The notes: a model not told the origin generated them from the sequence alone. DNA of 64,000 nt from Plantactinospora soyae (GCF_014874095.1 NZ_JADBEB010000001.1:2356001-2420000), one strand, 5' to 3'. Counted from the first letter of the stretch, positions 51,722 to 60,487 are shown. Numbers and translations are program-made.

Positions 51722-54700
51722 TCAAGCCTCCAGGTCCGCGATCGGGGAGGGCAGGTTCGACGTGACGGCCTTGGCCGTGACCGGGGTGGTGTCGAGGTGG
51801 TCGAGCAGACCCGCCACGTACGACACGTCGACCCGGACCTTCTGCACCCGGCCGTCCACGTCACGCATCACGAACTCGCGGAAGCCGAGTCGGTCCGCCG
51901 ACGCGCTGTCCACGGCCGACAGCGAGGCGAGGGTCGCCTCGTAGCCGTCGTTCACCGGCACCCGGAGCAGGCGCAACGCCTCCGAGGCGATGTCGACGTC
52001 CTCGGCGATCCGCCCGACGAAGACGGTGGAGACGAGGTTCTGCACGTCGAGACCGAGGATGTCCTTCGGGTTCTGCGAGGAGACCAGTGCCGCCAGGTTC
52101 CACTTCCGGGAGTCCCGGGCCAGCCGGACCAGGAACGACCGGCCGGACCGCCAGCCCTCCATGAAGTGCGCCTCGTCCAGTCCGACCATCTTGCGGGACG
52201 ACATCGAGCCGCCGTAGCAGCGGCGTACCGCCAGCCGGTGCGCCGTGTGCAGCATCGGCAGCGCGAGGGCCTCCTCGGCGGACCAGTACTCCCGTTCGAT
52301 CTTCAGGTCGGGCAGCCGAAGCCCGGCCATGGTGATCACGGTCAGCGTGGCGTCGGCACCGAGCAGACCCTCCGGCGGGCGGCCGAAGAAGAGCAGCGCG
52401 AGCGGCATCTCGGCCGTGTCGAGCAGCAGGTTCGCCAGTTCCCGGCCCTCGTCCTCCAGCCCGGACAGGCAGGCCACCACGTCGTCCAGGGTGGACGTCT
52501 CCTCGGCCGGTACCTGTCGGACCGCGTGCCGGAACAGCGTCGCGGTGGACGCCTCCCGGGCCACCTGCGGCGGCACCAGCATCATGCAGATGTCCTGGAC
52601 CAGCATCCGCCGTTCGGCCCGGGCGTTGGAGACCGCGATCTGGAACTCCCGGTCGCCGCCCGTGCCGGCCGGGAACTCGGTGCGCAGCGGGGTGGGAATC
52701 AGCGCGTACGGGGCCAGCGTGCCGTGCTCGGAGCCGGTCAGGTTCAACACCCGGGAGTACGGCCGCAGTTCCGGCATCGAGCAGAGCCGGGCGAGCGGGC
52801 CGGACGGGTCCAGCAGGGTCACCTGGACTCCGCGCCGGGCGTTCAGGTAACCGAGGGCACCGAGCAGGGTCGACTTGCCACCGCCCGGCTCGGCGACGAA
52901 GACGGCGAGCCCGGAGCGTTCCCGGACCTCCATCGGGAAGTGCAGGTCGAGGAAGACCGGCCGGCGGCAGGTCCCCGCGGTCCGGCCGATCAGGTCACCG
53001 CGCCGGTCGCCGACCGTGGAGGCGGCCTGCGGCAGTGCGGCGGCGAGCAGGTTGACCGGCATCCGGCGCAGGTATCCGGTGTTGGCGATCGGCTCGCCGG
53101 GAATGAACTCGCGGGCCAGCCAGTCCTGGTTCTTCGGGTGCTGCAACGAGATGCGCAGCTCCCGCGAGTAGAGCTGGATCAGCCGGCGGGCCCGCTCCAG
53201 GCACTCCTCCCGGGTACGCCCACCGACCGCGATCCGGTGCCAGCCGTGCGCGCGGGCGGACTCCACCGGCAGGCCGGTGGTCATCTCGTCGCCGATCACC
53301 AGTGCCCGTTTGGCCAGCCGTTCCAGCTCCGGCGGGGCGTCGATGCCGTGCTCGGCGTAGTCGAGCTGCTGGGACCGGATCATCCGCAGCCGGTGCTCCA
53401 GGTTCCGGAAGGAGTCGCCGGGACCGAGGATGTCGACCCGGGTGGAGATCTCCATCGGCCAGGGCAGCCGCTCGTGGAAGTGCAGCCAGGGCTCGTGCCG
53501 CTCGGGGATCTCCAGCGGCTCCATCCGGCCCACCGCCAGTACGGCGACGTGCCGCTCCTCCCCGGTCATCCGGTTGACCAGCTTGACCGTCGACCCGTAC
53601 GGGGTGCGGTAGCGCTCGACCTGCTCGGTCAGGGCGAGCAGGTCACCGCGTTCCCAGTGCCCGTTGGTGATCGGGGAGAGGGTGCCCGGGGGTGCCATGC
53701 AGAGCGCGACGGAGCGGTAGAGCAGCCACTCCAGCTCCTCGGCGGTGACCTGTCGGCCGCGCATGCCGAACGCGCCCAGCACCTCGTCGAACTGCTCCAC
53801 GGTGCGCCCGAGCTTGCGCCGCTCGCCGTCGGCGACCCCACGGCCGAACGCGCGCAGGACCCGCTCGGCGAGGTTGTTCCCCAGCGACCGGCGGGCGAAC
53901 GTGACGCCGAGATAGGTCTGGCCCTCGGCGTGGTTGACCGAGAGCAGGTGGCGCTGGGCGGCGACCAGGTGGTCCGACCAGCTCGGCGCTCCCGAAACGG
54001 TGGCCAGCGGTGCCGGGGTGTGCGAGTCGATCGTCCGGGCCCACTCGTCGGCCGGGAACGGCCGGGTGGTGCGGCGCAGGTGCAGCCGGAACCCGGCGAG
54101 CCCGGCGTACTGCTCGGAGATCGCCGAGAGCAGCGCCTCCCGCTCGGCGTCCGGCCGGAAGGCCCAACGCACCTCCGGCAGCCAGTACCAGGCGGTGACG
54201 GTGTTCGGCGTGAACGTCAGGTGACCGGCTATCTCGGTGATCGCCAGCTCGACGGCGGGATCACGGTCGCCGAACCGGACCTTCGGCGCGCGTACCCGCT
54301 GGGCCTTCGTCACCGCCACCGGTTCCGGCCGGGCCGGCTTCGACTTCGACCGCCGCTGTTTCGGCGCGACCGGGCCCGGGTCACGATCGGGCCGGCCGGC
54401 CGGACGCCGGGCCGGCGCGGGCGCCGCCTGGTCGGCGGGCTCGCGGACCACCGGCAGGATCGCCGGCTGCTCGCCGCCGCGCTGGTGCGGCGCGGGGCTC
54501 GGCCGCCCGCCGAACGTCTCGGGCGCGACGGTGGTCGGCGCCGTGCTGGCGGCGGATGCCGGCGGGTCGGCCGGCCAGCCGGCGGCGGGCGTCGTACCGG
54601 AGCCGTAGCGGGTCGCCTCGGTGTCCTGGAACGCGGCTCCGGCCTGGCTGCCGAGTGCCGGGGTGTTCCGGAGGGCGGGTTCGGCGGCGTCGGCACCCGG

Positions 54701-55270
54701 GCCGGGGCCGGCGAACCGGGGCGACGGCCCGGGACTCGGGTAGCCGGCCTGGTGGGGCCGCGCATCGTCCGGTTGCCCGGGCGGGAGGGCGGCCGGTTGG
54801 CCGTGCTGCGGGGGCGGGGCGGGTTGGGGCCGGTCCGGCGCCGACTCGTCCGGTTTCCAGGCGGGCAGGCCGACGGGGGCCTCGGGTTCCTCGCCCCACC
54901 GGCCCGGCCGATGCGGCGACGGCGTACGCGGGGCCCGGGCCGGTGCCGGTCCGGGGGGCGGCGGCTGGAGCGGGCCGGCACCGAAGAGGTCGAGGAAGGG
55001 CGAGTCGATGTCCGGATGTTCCGCCGGGGGCGCCGGTCGGGCCGCGGGTGCCCCGGCGGAAGGCCGGGCCGGCCGGTTCCGGGCCGGTGGCTGGGGTGCC
55101 TGGAACACCGCGACGCCGCCGTGCCCGGTGTTGCTGAGCAGCGCGGCGTCGTACTCGCTCTCGTCGGCGGGATCCGACGGCAGGTAGTCGGAGGACTGCG
55201 TACCGTTACCGGTACCGTCGGTCGGCCGACCTGCCGGGTACGGGGACCCCGGCGTGGCGGAGCGGGTCAT
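51722..55270 (-). CDS. VirB4/TcpF-like ATPase with long disordered N-terminus
   Basis: This 1182-residue protein has Walker A P-G-G-G-K-S (about residues 795-800) and Walker B G-L-D-E-A-H-F (Asp1032, Glu1033), plus a S-S-Q-N-P-K-D sensor-type segment. This gives the VirB4 C-terminal ATPase layout, following an N-terminal VirB4 domain (about 330-750). Residues 1-325 are an unusual Pro/Ala/Gly-rich region with no fold, making the protein longer than typical VirB4 (about 800). The ATG at 55270 makes an ATGA junction with a 20-codon mini-ORF. VirB4 energises pilus or channel assembly. It is followed immediately by the VirB6-like gene. Confidence 0.85.
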   Translation of the reverse strand: MTRSATPGSPYPAGRPTDGTGNGTQSSDYLPSDPADESEYDAALLSNTGHGGVAVFQAPQPPARNRPARPSAGAPAARPAPPAEHPDIDSPFLDLFGAGPLQPPPPGPAPARAPRTPSPHRPGRWGEEPEAPVGLPAWKPDESAPDRPQPAPPPQHGQPAALPPGQPDDARPHQAGYPSPGPSPRFAGPGPGADAAEPALRNTPALGSQAGAAFQDTEATRYGSGTTPAAGWPADPPASAASTAPTTVAPETFGGRPSPAPHQRGGEQPAILPVVREPADQAAPAPARRPAGRPDRDPGPVAPKQRRSKSKPARPEPVAVTKAQRVRAPKVRFGDRDPAVELAITEIAGHLTFTPNTVTAWYWLPEVRWAFRPDAEREALLSAISEQYAGLAGFRLHLRRTTRPFPADEWARTIDSHTPAPLATVSGAPSWSDHLVAAQRHLLSVNHAEGQTYLGVTFARRSLGNNLAERVLRAFGRGVADGERRKLGRTVEQFDEVLGAFGMRGRQVTAEELEWLLYRSVALCMAPPGTLSPITNGHWERGDLLALTEQVERYRTPYGSTVKLVNRMTGEERHVAVLAVGRMEPLEIPERHEPWLHFHERLPWPMEISTRVDILGPGDSFRNLEHRLRMIRSQQLDYAEHGIDAPPELERLAKRALVIGDEMTTGLPVESARAHGWHRIAVGGRTREECLERARRLIQLYSRELRISLQHPKNQDWLAREFIPGEPIANTGYLRRMPVNLLAAALPQAASTVGDRRGDLIGRTAGTCRRPVFLDLHFPMEVRERSGLAVFVAEPGGGKSTLLGALGYLNARRGVQVTLLDPSGPLARLCSMPELRPYSRVLNLTGSEHGTLAPYALIPTPLRTEFPAGTGGDREFQIAVSNARAERRMLVQDICMMLVPPQVAREASTATLFRHAVRQVPAEETSTLDDVVACLSGLEDEGRELANLLLDTAEMPLALLFFGRPPEGLLGADATLTVITMAGLRLPDLKIEREYWSAEEALALPMLHTAHRLAVRRCYGGSMSSRKMVGLDEAHFMEGWRSGRSFLVRLARDSRKWNLAALVSSQNPKDILGLDVQNLVSTVFVGRIAEDVDIASEALRLLRVPVNDGYEATLASLSAVDSASADRLGFREFVMRDVDGRVQKVRVDVSYVAGLLDHLDTTPVTAKAVTSNLPSPIADLEA

Positions 55271-55329
55271 GCCGCCGCCTCGCCCGGACCGGCAGCCCGT
55301 ACCGCAATCCACTCGCTCCACTCGTTCAT
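55267..55329 (-). CDS. Mini-ORF of 20 codons coupled to virB4
   Basis: ATG at 55329 encodes M-N-E-W-S-E-W-I-A-V-R-A-A-G-P-G-E-A-A-A and ends in an ATGA overlap with the virB4-like ATG. Its own start overlaps the stop of another mini-ORF. It is probably a leader peptide that couples translation of the TcpE-like and VirB4-like genes. It may be a chance reading frame. Confidence 0.35.
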   Translation of the reverse strand: MNEWSEWIAVRAAGPGEAAA

Positions 55330-55355
55330 GCCGTCACCTCGCCGCGTTCGGTCAT
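55326..55355 (-). CDS. Mini-ORF of nine codons after the TcpE-like gene
   Basis: ATG at 55355 overlaps the TcpE-like stop (ATGA), encodes M-T-E-R-G-E-V-T-A, and its stop overlaps the next mini-ORF start (ATGA). Three successive ATGA junctions at one gene border are unlikely by simple chance, but a peptide product is unproven. Confidence 0.3.
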   Translation of the reverse strand: MTERGEVTA

Positions 55356-55714
55356 GTCAACCGCTCCCGGATCCGGATGCGGGTCGCGACCAGTCGTGGG
55401 TCGCGCTGCTCTGTCGCCGGTTCGCGGGTGCGCCGCCAGTCGGTCAGCGCCGTCCGGATGACCATCCGGGCGGGGCGATCGGGGTCGACGTACCGGAAGA
55501 TGAATGAGGTGGAGACGATGGCGAGGGCGATCTCCCAGGCGGGGATCAACTCGACGCTGAGCGTGAACAGCCAGTGGATGAACATGTAGAGCAGCACCAG
55601 CAACATGAAGAGCCCGTACTGCGTGTAAGGCAGGTGTACGGGCAGGGTGTAGCCGGGCGGCCCCAGGTAGACCAGGCGGGCCCGATAGATGTCGTCGTCG
55701 GTGCGCAGCCGCAT
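55352..55714 (-). CDS. TcpE/VirB3-like small membrane protein
   Basis: This 120-residue protein has two central hydrophobic helices (about 33-80, F-M-L-L-V-L-L-Y-M-F-I-H-W and I-A-L-A-I-V-S-T-S-F-I-F) between charged termini. This is the VirB3/TcpE/PrgI-type layout that usually precedes VirB4 genes. A GGAG site lies eight bases before the ATG. It is followed directly by the VirB4-like gene through two coupled mini-ORFs. Family assignment is by topology and gene order, not by motif. Confidence 0.7.
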   Translation of the reverse strand: MRLRTDDDIYRARLVYLGPPGYTLPVHLPYTQYGLFMLLVLLYMFIHWLFTLSVELIPAWEIALAIVSTSFIFRYVDPDRPARMVIRTALTDWRRTREPATEQRDPRLVATRIRIRERLT

Positions 55715-55730
55715 CTTCGTGCTCCGCGGT

Positions 55731-56048
55731 CTACTCGAAGATCAGGTTGATCAGGTTCTCGCCAACGAAGAACAGCGTCGCCGCCCCGGCGATGAAGGCC
55801 AGGCCGAGCAGCGCGATAGCCGAGCTGGTCAGTACCTTCGAGACCTCGCCCTTGCTGGCCCGGCCGATGAAGATCACGCCGAGTACGGCGAGCAGGATCG
55901 GCGCGATGTTGGTGGCGAAGAAGTTGACGACGCCAGAGGTGTCGATATTGCCCTCTGGAGCCGGCTCGGCCAGCGGGATGAGCGAGAGAGTGTGGAGCGC
56001 GTGCGTGGCAGCCGGCCATGCCGTCTCCACCAGCTCCATGGCGAACAT
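55731..56048 (-). CDS. VirB2/TrbC-like pilin-type membrane protein, first island gene
   Basis: This 105-residue protein has an N-terminal segment of about 40 residues and two hydrophobic helices (P-I-L-L-A-V-L-G-V-I-F-I-G and I-A-L-L-G-L-A-F-I-A-G-A), separated by a short positively charged loop, R-A-S-K-G-E-V-S-K. That is the topology of VirB2/TrbC pilins and of small channel subunits. A GAGGAT ribosome site precedes the ATG. It is the promoter-proximal gene of the minus-strand block and is divergent from folP, so it probably carries the operon promoter. Confidence 0.7.
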   Translation of the reverse strand: MFAMELVETAWPAATHALHTLSLIPLAEPAPEGNIDTSGVVNFFATNIAPILLAVLGVIFIGRASKGEVSKVLTSSAIALLGLAFIAGAATLFFVGENLINLIFE

Positions 56049-56450
56049 CGGAATCCTCCCCGGTGCGGTGGCCCGCGCCCCGCACTGCTGTCAAGCCCGG
56101 TAAACCAGGCCGGTCGTGGGGTGTTGATCGACCCTGCGTCTTGCAGTCACCGCGTACGGTGATGGTTTGTGGGCGTCTTTGTCCTAATTCGGCCCATCTC
56201 TTAAGTTCTGGCATCTGGCTGATGCGAGCGTACGGCGCGTGCCTGTTTCGAACAAGCGGAGTGGAGTGCCACCAATCGACCCCGGAGGGCGGGTTCCGCT
56301 CCCGGTGTCCGACAGCCGATCGGCGGTCACGCCGAGCCGTCCCGCCGGTCGGCCGGCCGGGCCGCCGCGGGGCGACCGGCACGGGTGGGTCGGGGACGTC
56401 CCGCCCCGGGCGGTCCCGGCCGGACCAGGGCCGGTAGGTAACGTCTAGCC
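56049..56450. promoter_or_regulatory. Divergent promoter region: secretion island / folP
   Basis: 402 bases between the first island gene and folP. The middle (about 56150-56225) is noticeably less GC-rich than its surroundings and may hold promoters for both directions. I see no integrase site, tRNA gene or clear operator repeat. No coding gene is supported. Confidence 0.55.
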
Positions 56451-57347
56451 GTGACCGAGTTCGTCCAGGACCCCGCCACGCCCGGCGACGGATCCACGTC
56501 AGACGGCGACCTGCTCCGCCAGCGCCCGCCGGTGGTGATGGGCGTCCTCAATGTCACGCCCGACTCCTTCTCCGACGGCGGCCGGTACGCCGACCTCGAC
56601 GCCGCGGTGCGGCACGGCGTACAGATGCACCGCGACGGCGCACACCTGATCGACGTGGGCGGCGAGTCGACCCGCCCCGGTGCAGACAGGGTGGACGCCG
56701 AGACCGAGGCGGCCCGGATCCTGCCGGTCATCCGGGAACTCGCCGCCCGGGGCGTACCGATGAGCGTCGACACGTACCGGGCCGGCGTCGCGGCCGCCGC
56801 GCTGGACGCCGGCGCCACGGTCGTCAACGACGTCTCCGGCGGGCTCGCCGATCCGGACATGGCGAAGGTGGTCGCCGAGGCGGGCTGCCCGTGGATCCTG
56901 ATGCACTGGCGGGGGCATGCCAAGCGGATGCAGGAGCTGGCCCGGTACACCGACGTGGTGGTGGACGTGAAGGCCGAGTTGGCCGAGCGGATCGCCGACG
57001 CCCTCGCGGCCGGGGTCGCCGCCGACCGCATCGTGATCGACCCGGGACTCGGGTTCGCCAAGCGGGCCGGGGACAACTGGCAGCTCACCGCCCGCTTTCC
57101 GGAACTGCTCGGCCTCGGCTACCCGGTGCTCGTCGCGGCCAGCCGCAAGTCGTACCTCGGTGTGCTGCTCGCCGGGCCGGACGGCACCCCCCGGCCGACC
57201 GGGGAGCGGACCGCCGCGACGATCGCCACCAGCGTTCTCGCGGTCGCCTCCGGCGCCTTCGGGGTACGGGTGCACGACGTACGGGAGACCGTGGACGCCC
57301 TCGCGGTGTGGGTGGCCAGTGGGCGGCCCCGGCTGGTGACCGGATGA
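56451..57347 (+). CDS. folP: Dihydropteroate synthase
   Basis: This 298-residue enzyme joins hydroxymethyl-dihydropterin pyrophosphate and para-aminobenzoate. The two signatures are clear: V-M-G-V-L-N-V-T-P-D-S-F-S-D-G-G and G-A-H-L-I-D-V-G-G-E-S-T-R-P-G. The C-terminal A-A-S-R-K-S-Y-L-G-V-L-L carries the conserved Ser-Arg-Lys of the pterin site. It starts GTG after the 402-base gap and overlaps folB by ATGA, so folP-folB-folK form one coupled operon. In related actinomycetes folE directly precedes this set; here 13 kb of secretion genes intervene. Confidence 0.96.
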   Translation: MTEFVQDPATPGDGSTSDGDLLRQRPPVVMGVLNVTPDSFSDGGRYADLDAAVRHGVQMHRDGAHLIDVGGESTRPGADRVDAETEAARILPVIRELAARGVPMSVDTYRAGVAAAALDAGATVVNDVSGGLADPDMAKVVAEAGCPWILMHWRGHAKRMQELARYTDVVVDVKAELAERIADALAAGVAADRIVIDPGLGFAKRAGDNWQLTARFPELLGLGYPVLVAASRKSYLGVLLAGPDGTPRPTGERTAATIATSVLAVASGAFGVRVHDVRETVDALAVWVASGRPRLVTG

Positions 57348-57739
57348 CCGGCACCGGTGGCGCCCCGACGCCCGGCCCGCCCGGCGACCGGATCGTCCTG
57401 ACCGGGCTGCGGGCGCGCGGCCGGCACGGCGTCTACGACTTCGAGCGGGAGCAGGGGCAGGACTTCGTGGTCGACGTGGTCCTGGAGCTGGATCTCCGGC
57501 CGGCGGCCCGCTCCGACGACGTCACCGACACCGTCCACTACGGCGAACTCGCCGGCCGGTTGGTCGACATCGTGACCGGCGAGCCGGTGAACCTGATCGA
57601 GACGCTGGCGGATCGACTGGCCGTCGCGTGCCTGGCCGACCCACGGGTGGCGGCGGCCTCGGTCACCGTGCACAAGCCACAGGCGCCGATCCCGCACGAC
57701 TTCGCCGACGTGGCGGTCACGCTGACCCGGCGGCGGTGA
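57344..57739 (+). CDS. folB: Dihydroneopterin aldolase
   Basis: This 131-residue enzyme cleaves 7,8-dihydroneopterin to hydroxymethyl-dihydropterin and glycolaldehyde. V-L-T-G-L-R-A-R-G-R-H-G-V and D-T-V-H-Y-G-E-L matches the family. L-I-E-T-L-A-D-R-L-A carries the conserved Glu, and V-H-K-P-Q-A-P-I-P-H-D-F the conserved Lys. The ATG overlaps the folP stop and its own stop overlaps the folK GTG, so all three folate proteins are likely made in fixed proportion. The length is normal for the family. Confidence 0.95.
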   Translation: MTGTGGAPTPGPPGDRIVLTGLRARGRHGVYDFEREQGQDFVVDVVLELDLRPAARSDDVTDTVHYGELAGRLVDIVTGEPVNLIETLADRLAVACLADPRVAAASVTVHKPQAPIPHDFADVAVTLTRRR

Positions 57740-58266
57740 CGGTGACCCAGGCCGTGCTCTCGCTGGGCAGCAATCTCGGCGACCGGTTCGCGCACCTGCG
57801 GACGGCGGTGTCGGAGCTGCGGGACGTACTCCTGGTGGTGTCCGGGGTCTACGAGACGCCGCCGTGGGGCGACCTGGACCAGCCGGCGTACCTCAACGCG
57901 GTGGTCCTGGTCCGGGGGGACGGTGTCGCCCCGGGCGACTGGCTCGACCGGGCCCGGGCCGCCGAGGCCGGCGCCGGTCGGGTCCGGGATCCGACGCGAC
58001 GGTTCGGCCCGCGCAGTCTCGACGTCGACGTCGTCGCGGTGTGGACCGACGACGGCGAGCCGGTGGTCAGCGACGATCCCGAACTGACCCTGCCGCACCC
58101 CCGGGCCCATCTGCGGGCGTTCGTGCTGCGGCCGTGGATCGACATCCAGCCGTACGGGCGGCTGCCCGGCCACGGCTGGCTGACCGACCTGATGTCGACC
58201 GAACCGGTCGCCAGCGACGTACTGGAGCTGCGCCCCCAACCGGATCTGCGGTTAGAGTCGGACTGA
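57736..58266 (+). CDS. folK: 2-amino-4-hydroxy-6-hydroxymethyldihydropteridine pyrophosphokinase
   Basis: This 176-residue enzyme transfers pyrophosphate from ATP to hydroxymethyl-dihydropterin, preparing the substrate of FolP. L-S-L-G-S-N-L-G-D-R and G-V-Y-E-T-P-P-W-G are the family N-terminal motifs. R-F-G-P-R-S-L-D-V-D-V-V carries the conserved metal-binding Asp pair, and L-P-H-P-R-A-H-L-R-A-F-V matches the C-terminal signature. The GTG at 57736 gives a GTGA overlap with folB; an earlier reading would extend into folB without similarity. DUF3180 follows 21 bases later, as usual for actinomycetes. Confidence 0.95.
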   Translation: MTVTQAVLSLGSNLGDRFAHLRTAVSELRDVLLVVSGVYETPPWGDLDQPAYLNAVVLVRGDGVAPGDWLDRARAAEAGAGRVRDPTRRFGPRSLDVDVVAVWTDDGEPVVSDDPELTLPHPRAHLRAFVLRPWIDIQPYGRLPGHGWLTDLMSTEPVASDVLELRPQPDLRLESD

Positions 58267-58287
58267 CCGACGAGGCGAGGAGGGGTC

Positions 58288-58818
58288 GTGACCGAGCGGA
58301 GGCCTCCGACGCGTGGGCCCGCACCCGAGCAGGGACGGATGGGCCCGACCAGGCCCGCGACCCTGGTGGTGGCCGGGTTGGCCGCGGCGGCCGTGGCCTG
58401 GCTGCTGGTCAGCAGCTTCTACAGCCGGATACCGCCCCTGCCATGGTTACCCATCGTGACGCTGTTGGGGCTCGCGGTGTTGGAAGGCTACGCGGCGGCG
58501 AACACCCGGGCCCGAATCGCGCGCAAACCGGGCCGGGATCCGGTCGACCCGCTCGCGGTCGCCCGGTTCGTCGTACTGGCCAAGGCGTCGGCACTGGCCG
58601 GTGCCATCTTCGCCGGCTTCTACGCGGGACTGGACGCCTGGCTGCTCATCGAGCGGACCAGGGCCGCCGCGAACGACGTACCGGCGGCCAGTGCCGGCCT
58701 CGCCGCCTCGCTCGCGCTGGTCGGCGCGGCGCTCTGGCTGGAGCGGTCCTGCCGGGTGCCGGACCGCCCGGACCAAGACCCGGACGAGGACGACCGGCGT
58801 CGCCCCGACGATCTCTGA
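58288..58818 (+). CDS. DUF3180-family membrane protein
   Basis: This 176-residue protein has four hydrophobic segments between residues 25 and 150. It has a conserved small-protein topology (A-A-V-A-W-L-L-V-S-S-F-Y and V-V-L-A-K-A-S-A-L-A-G-A) and an acidic C-terminus. It directly follows folK, as in many actinobacteria where this family sits with the folate genes; its function is not known to me. The GTG start and 21-base spacing suggest co-transcription with folPBK. Confidence 0.82.
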   Translation: MTERRPPTRGPAPEQGRMGPTRPATLVVAGLAAAAVAWLLVSSFYSRIPPLPWLPIVTLLGLAVLEGYAAANTRARIARKPGRDPVDPLAVARFVVLAKASALAGAIFAGFYAGLDAWLLIERTRAAANDVPAASAGLAASLALVGAALWLERSCRVPDRPDQDPDEDDRRRPDDL

Positions 58819-59005
58819 GGGGTCCGTCGAGCTCGCATCGACCAACACCGGGGGTGACGGCCGGGCGTAGACGCGGGTACGGTGCCTCCGACCGGGCCAG
58901 ATCCAGCCGCCTCGCCGGATCGGCCCTTCCGTTCGACCGCTCCGGTCCCGGAGGCCGCCCCGGGTCCGGGCCTGCTCCGCGGGACGACATCAGGAGGCGC
59001 GCGAG

Positions 59006-60397
59006 ATGGCGTACGACGATTCGATCTATCGGCGACGCGAGACCGGCAGCATGGATCCGGCCGGTGCCGGTGGGCGGGAGGATCCCCGGTACGGCGCTGC
59101 CGACCCCGGGTACGGCACTGCCGACCCCGGGTACGACGACACCGACTCGCGTGCCTCGTCCGGCCACGTCATGGGCCGGTTCATGGATGGCCAGCCGGCC
59201 GAGCCGGCCGGGCGCTTCGAGCCGGACGAGCCGGTACGCCGACGGACCGTCCCGCCGGCCGCGCTGGAGAACGTGTTCGACGATCCGGCCCACGGCGAGC
59301 CCGGGCGGGACCGGATTGTCGTGCACCTGCTCTGGGAACTGGTGCTGCTGGTCGCGGTGGCGGCACTGGCCTTCCTGTGCAATCGGGACTATCCCGACCT
59401 GGTCCGGGGTGCGCGACTGGAGAGCCTGCTGGTCTTCGGTGCGGCGATCGGGCTGCTCACCCTCGCCGCCGCACTGACCCTGCGGTCTGGCGCGCCCAAC
59501 CTCGCTCTGGGGCCGGTCGCCGTCGCCGCCGCGCTGCACTTCGCGGAGAACTCCGATCGCGGAGTGGTCGCGGCGATGCTGCCGGCGACCGTGGCGGCCG
59601 TGGTGCTCGGGCTGGTGGTGTCCCTGCTGGTGGCGGGATTCCACGTGCCGGCCTGGGCGGCGACCCTCGCCGCCGGGCTGGCGGCCATCGTCTTCATCGA
59701 GCAGCGGACCGCCCCCGTCGACGTGCAGGGCGACTACGACCCGACCCAGCACGCGATCTACCTCTTCGGCGGGTTCGCCGCGGTCGCCGTGCTGGCCGGC
59801 CTGTTCGGCACCCTCAAGACCGTACGCCGCACCGTCGGGCGGTTCCGGCCGGTCGGCGATCCGGCGCTGCGCCGGGGCACCGCGGCCGGTGTCATCGTCA
59901 CGCTCAGCACGGTGATCTCGATGGTCTTCGCGGTGGTGGCCGGAATGCTGCTCGCCGCCGGCTCCAGCGGGCCGGTGGCGCCGACGACCGGTATCGAGTG
60001 GACCGGTCTGGCCATGGGTGCCGCGCTGATCGGTGGCGCCAGCGCCTTCGGCCGACGGGGCGGGATCGCCGGCGGACTCCTCGCGACCGTCGCCCTCACC
60101 CTGTTCATCCAGTACGCCGACGAACGCAACCTCGACATCGCGCTGAGCGCCGTCGCCGCCGTCGTGGTGGCGGTCGGCCTGCTGGTGACCCGCCTCGTCG
60201 AGACGTACGGCCGGCCCCGGCCGGTGGTCGGCCGAACCGAGGAGTGGGAGGAGGAGCCGGCCCCGGCGAGTACGACGAGTTGGGAGGCGGCCCGGACCCA
60301 GCCACCGGAGCCGTGGACCTCCTCGCTGCCGAACCAGCCGACCGACAACCGGGCCGACCGGTGGGGCGGCGACCGGTGGGGCGGCTCGGACCGCTGA
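59006..60397 (+). CDS. Multi-pass membrane protein resembling ABC-type permeases of the branched-chain family
   Basis: This 463-residue protein has a disordered N-terminus of about 100 residues with A-D-P-G-Y-G repeats. Then come nine or ten hydrophobic segments with the G-L-A-A-I-V-F-I-E-Q and G-A-A-L-I-G-G-A-S-A-F-G-R-R pattern of sugar or branched-chain ABC permeases (BPD_transp_2-like). A Trp/Gly-rich tail (R-W-G-G-D-R-W-G-G) ends the protein. No ATPase or binding-protein gene is adjacent, so it may be a permease that lost its partners or a protein of a different role. Assignment is tentative. Confidence 0.6.
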   Translation: MAYDDSIYRRRETGSMDPAGAGGREDPRYGAADPGYGTADPGYDDTDSRASSGHVMGRFMDGQPAEPAGRFEPDEPVRRRTVPPAALENVFDDPAHGEPGRDRIVVHLLWELVLLVAVAALAFLCNRDYPDLVRGARLESLLVFGAAIGLLTLAAALTLRSGAPNLALGPVAVAAALHFAENSDRGVVAAMLPATVAAVVLGLVVSLLVAGFHVPAWAATLAAGLAAIVFIEQRTAPVDVQGDYDPTQHAIYLFGGFAAVAVLAGLFGTLKTVRRTVGRFRPVGDPALRRGTAAGVIVTLSTVISMVFAVVAGMLLAAGSSGPVAPTTGIEWTGLAMGAALIGGASAFGRRGGIAGGLLATVALTLFIQYADERNLDIALSAVAAVVVAVGLLVTRLVETYGRPRPVVGRTEEWEEEPAPASTTSWEAARTQPPEPWTSSLPNQPTDNRADRWGGDRWGGSDR

Positions 60398-60487
60398 CGT
60401 TCCGGCCGGCCAGCGGTGGGGTGGCTCGGATCGCCGACCTTCCGGCCGGGCGAAGCCGTGGCGTTTCGGGCCGTTAGGCTCGGCGTT

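Noticed and set aside
51797-55507. 1236-codon plus-strand open frame opposite the VirB4-like gene
   Set aside because: It mirrors the VirB4 coding strand, lacks recognisable domains and has a residue composition typical of shadow frames.
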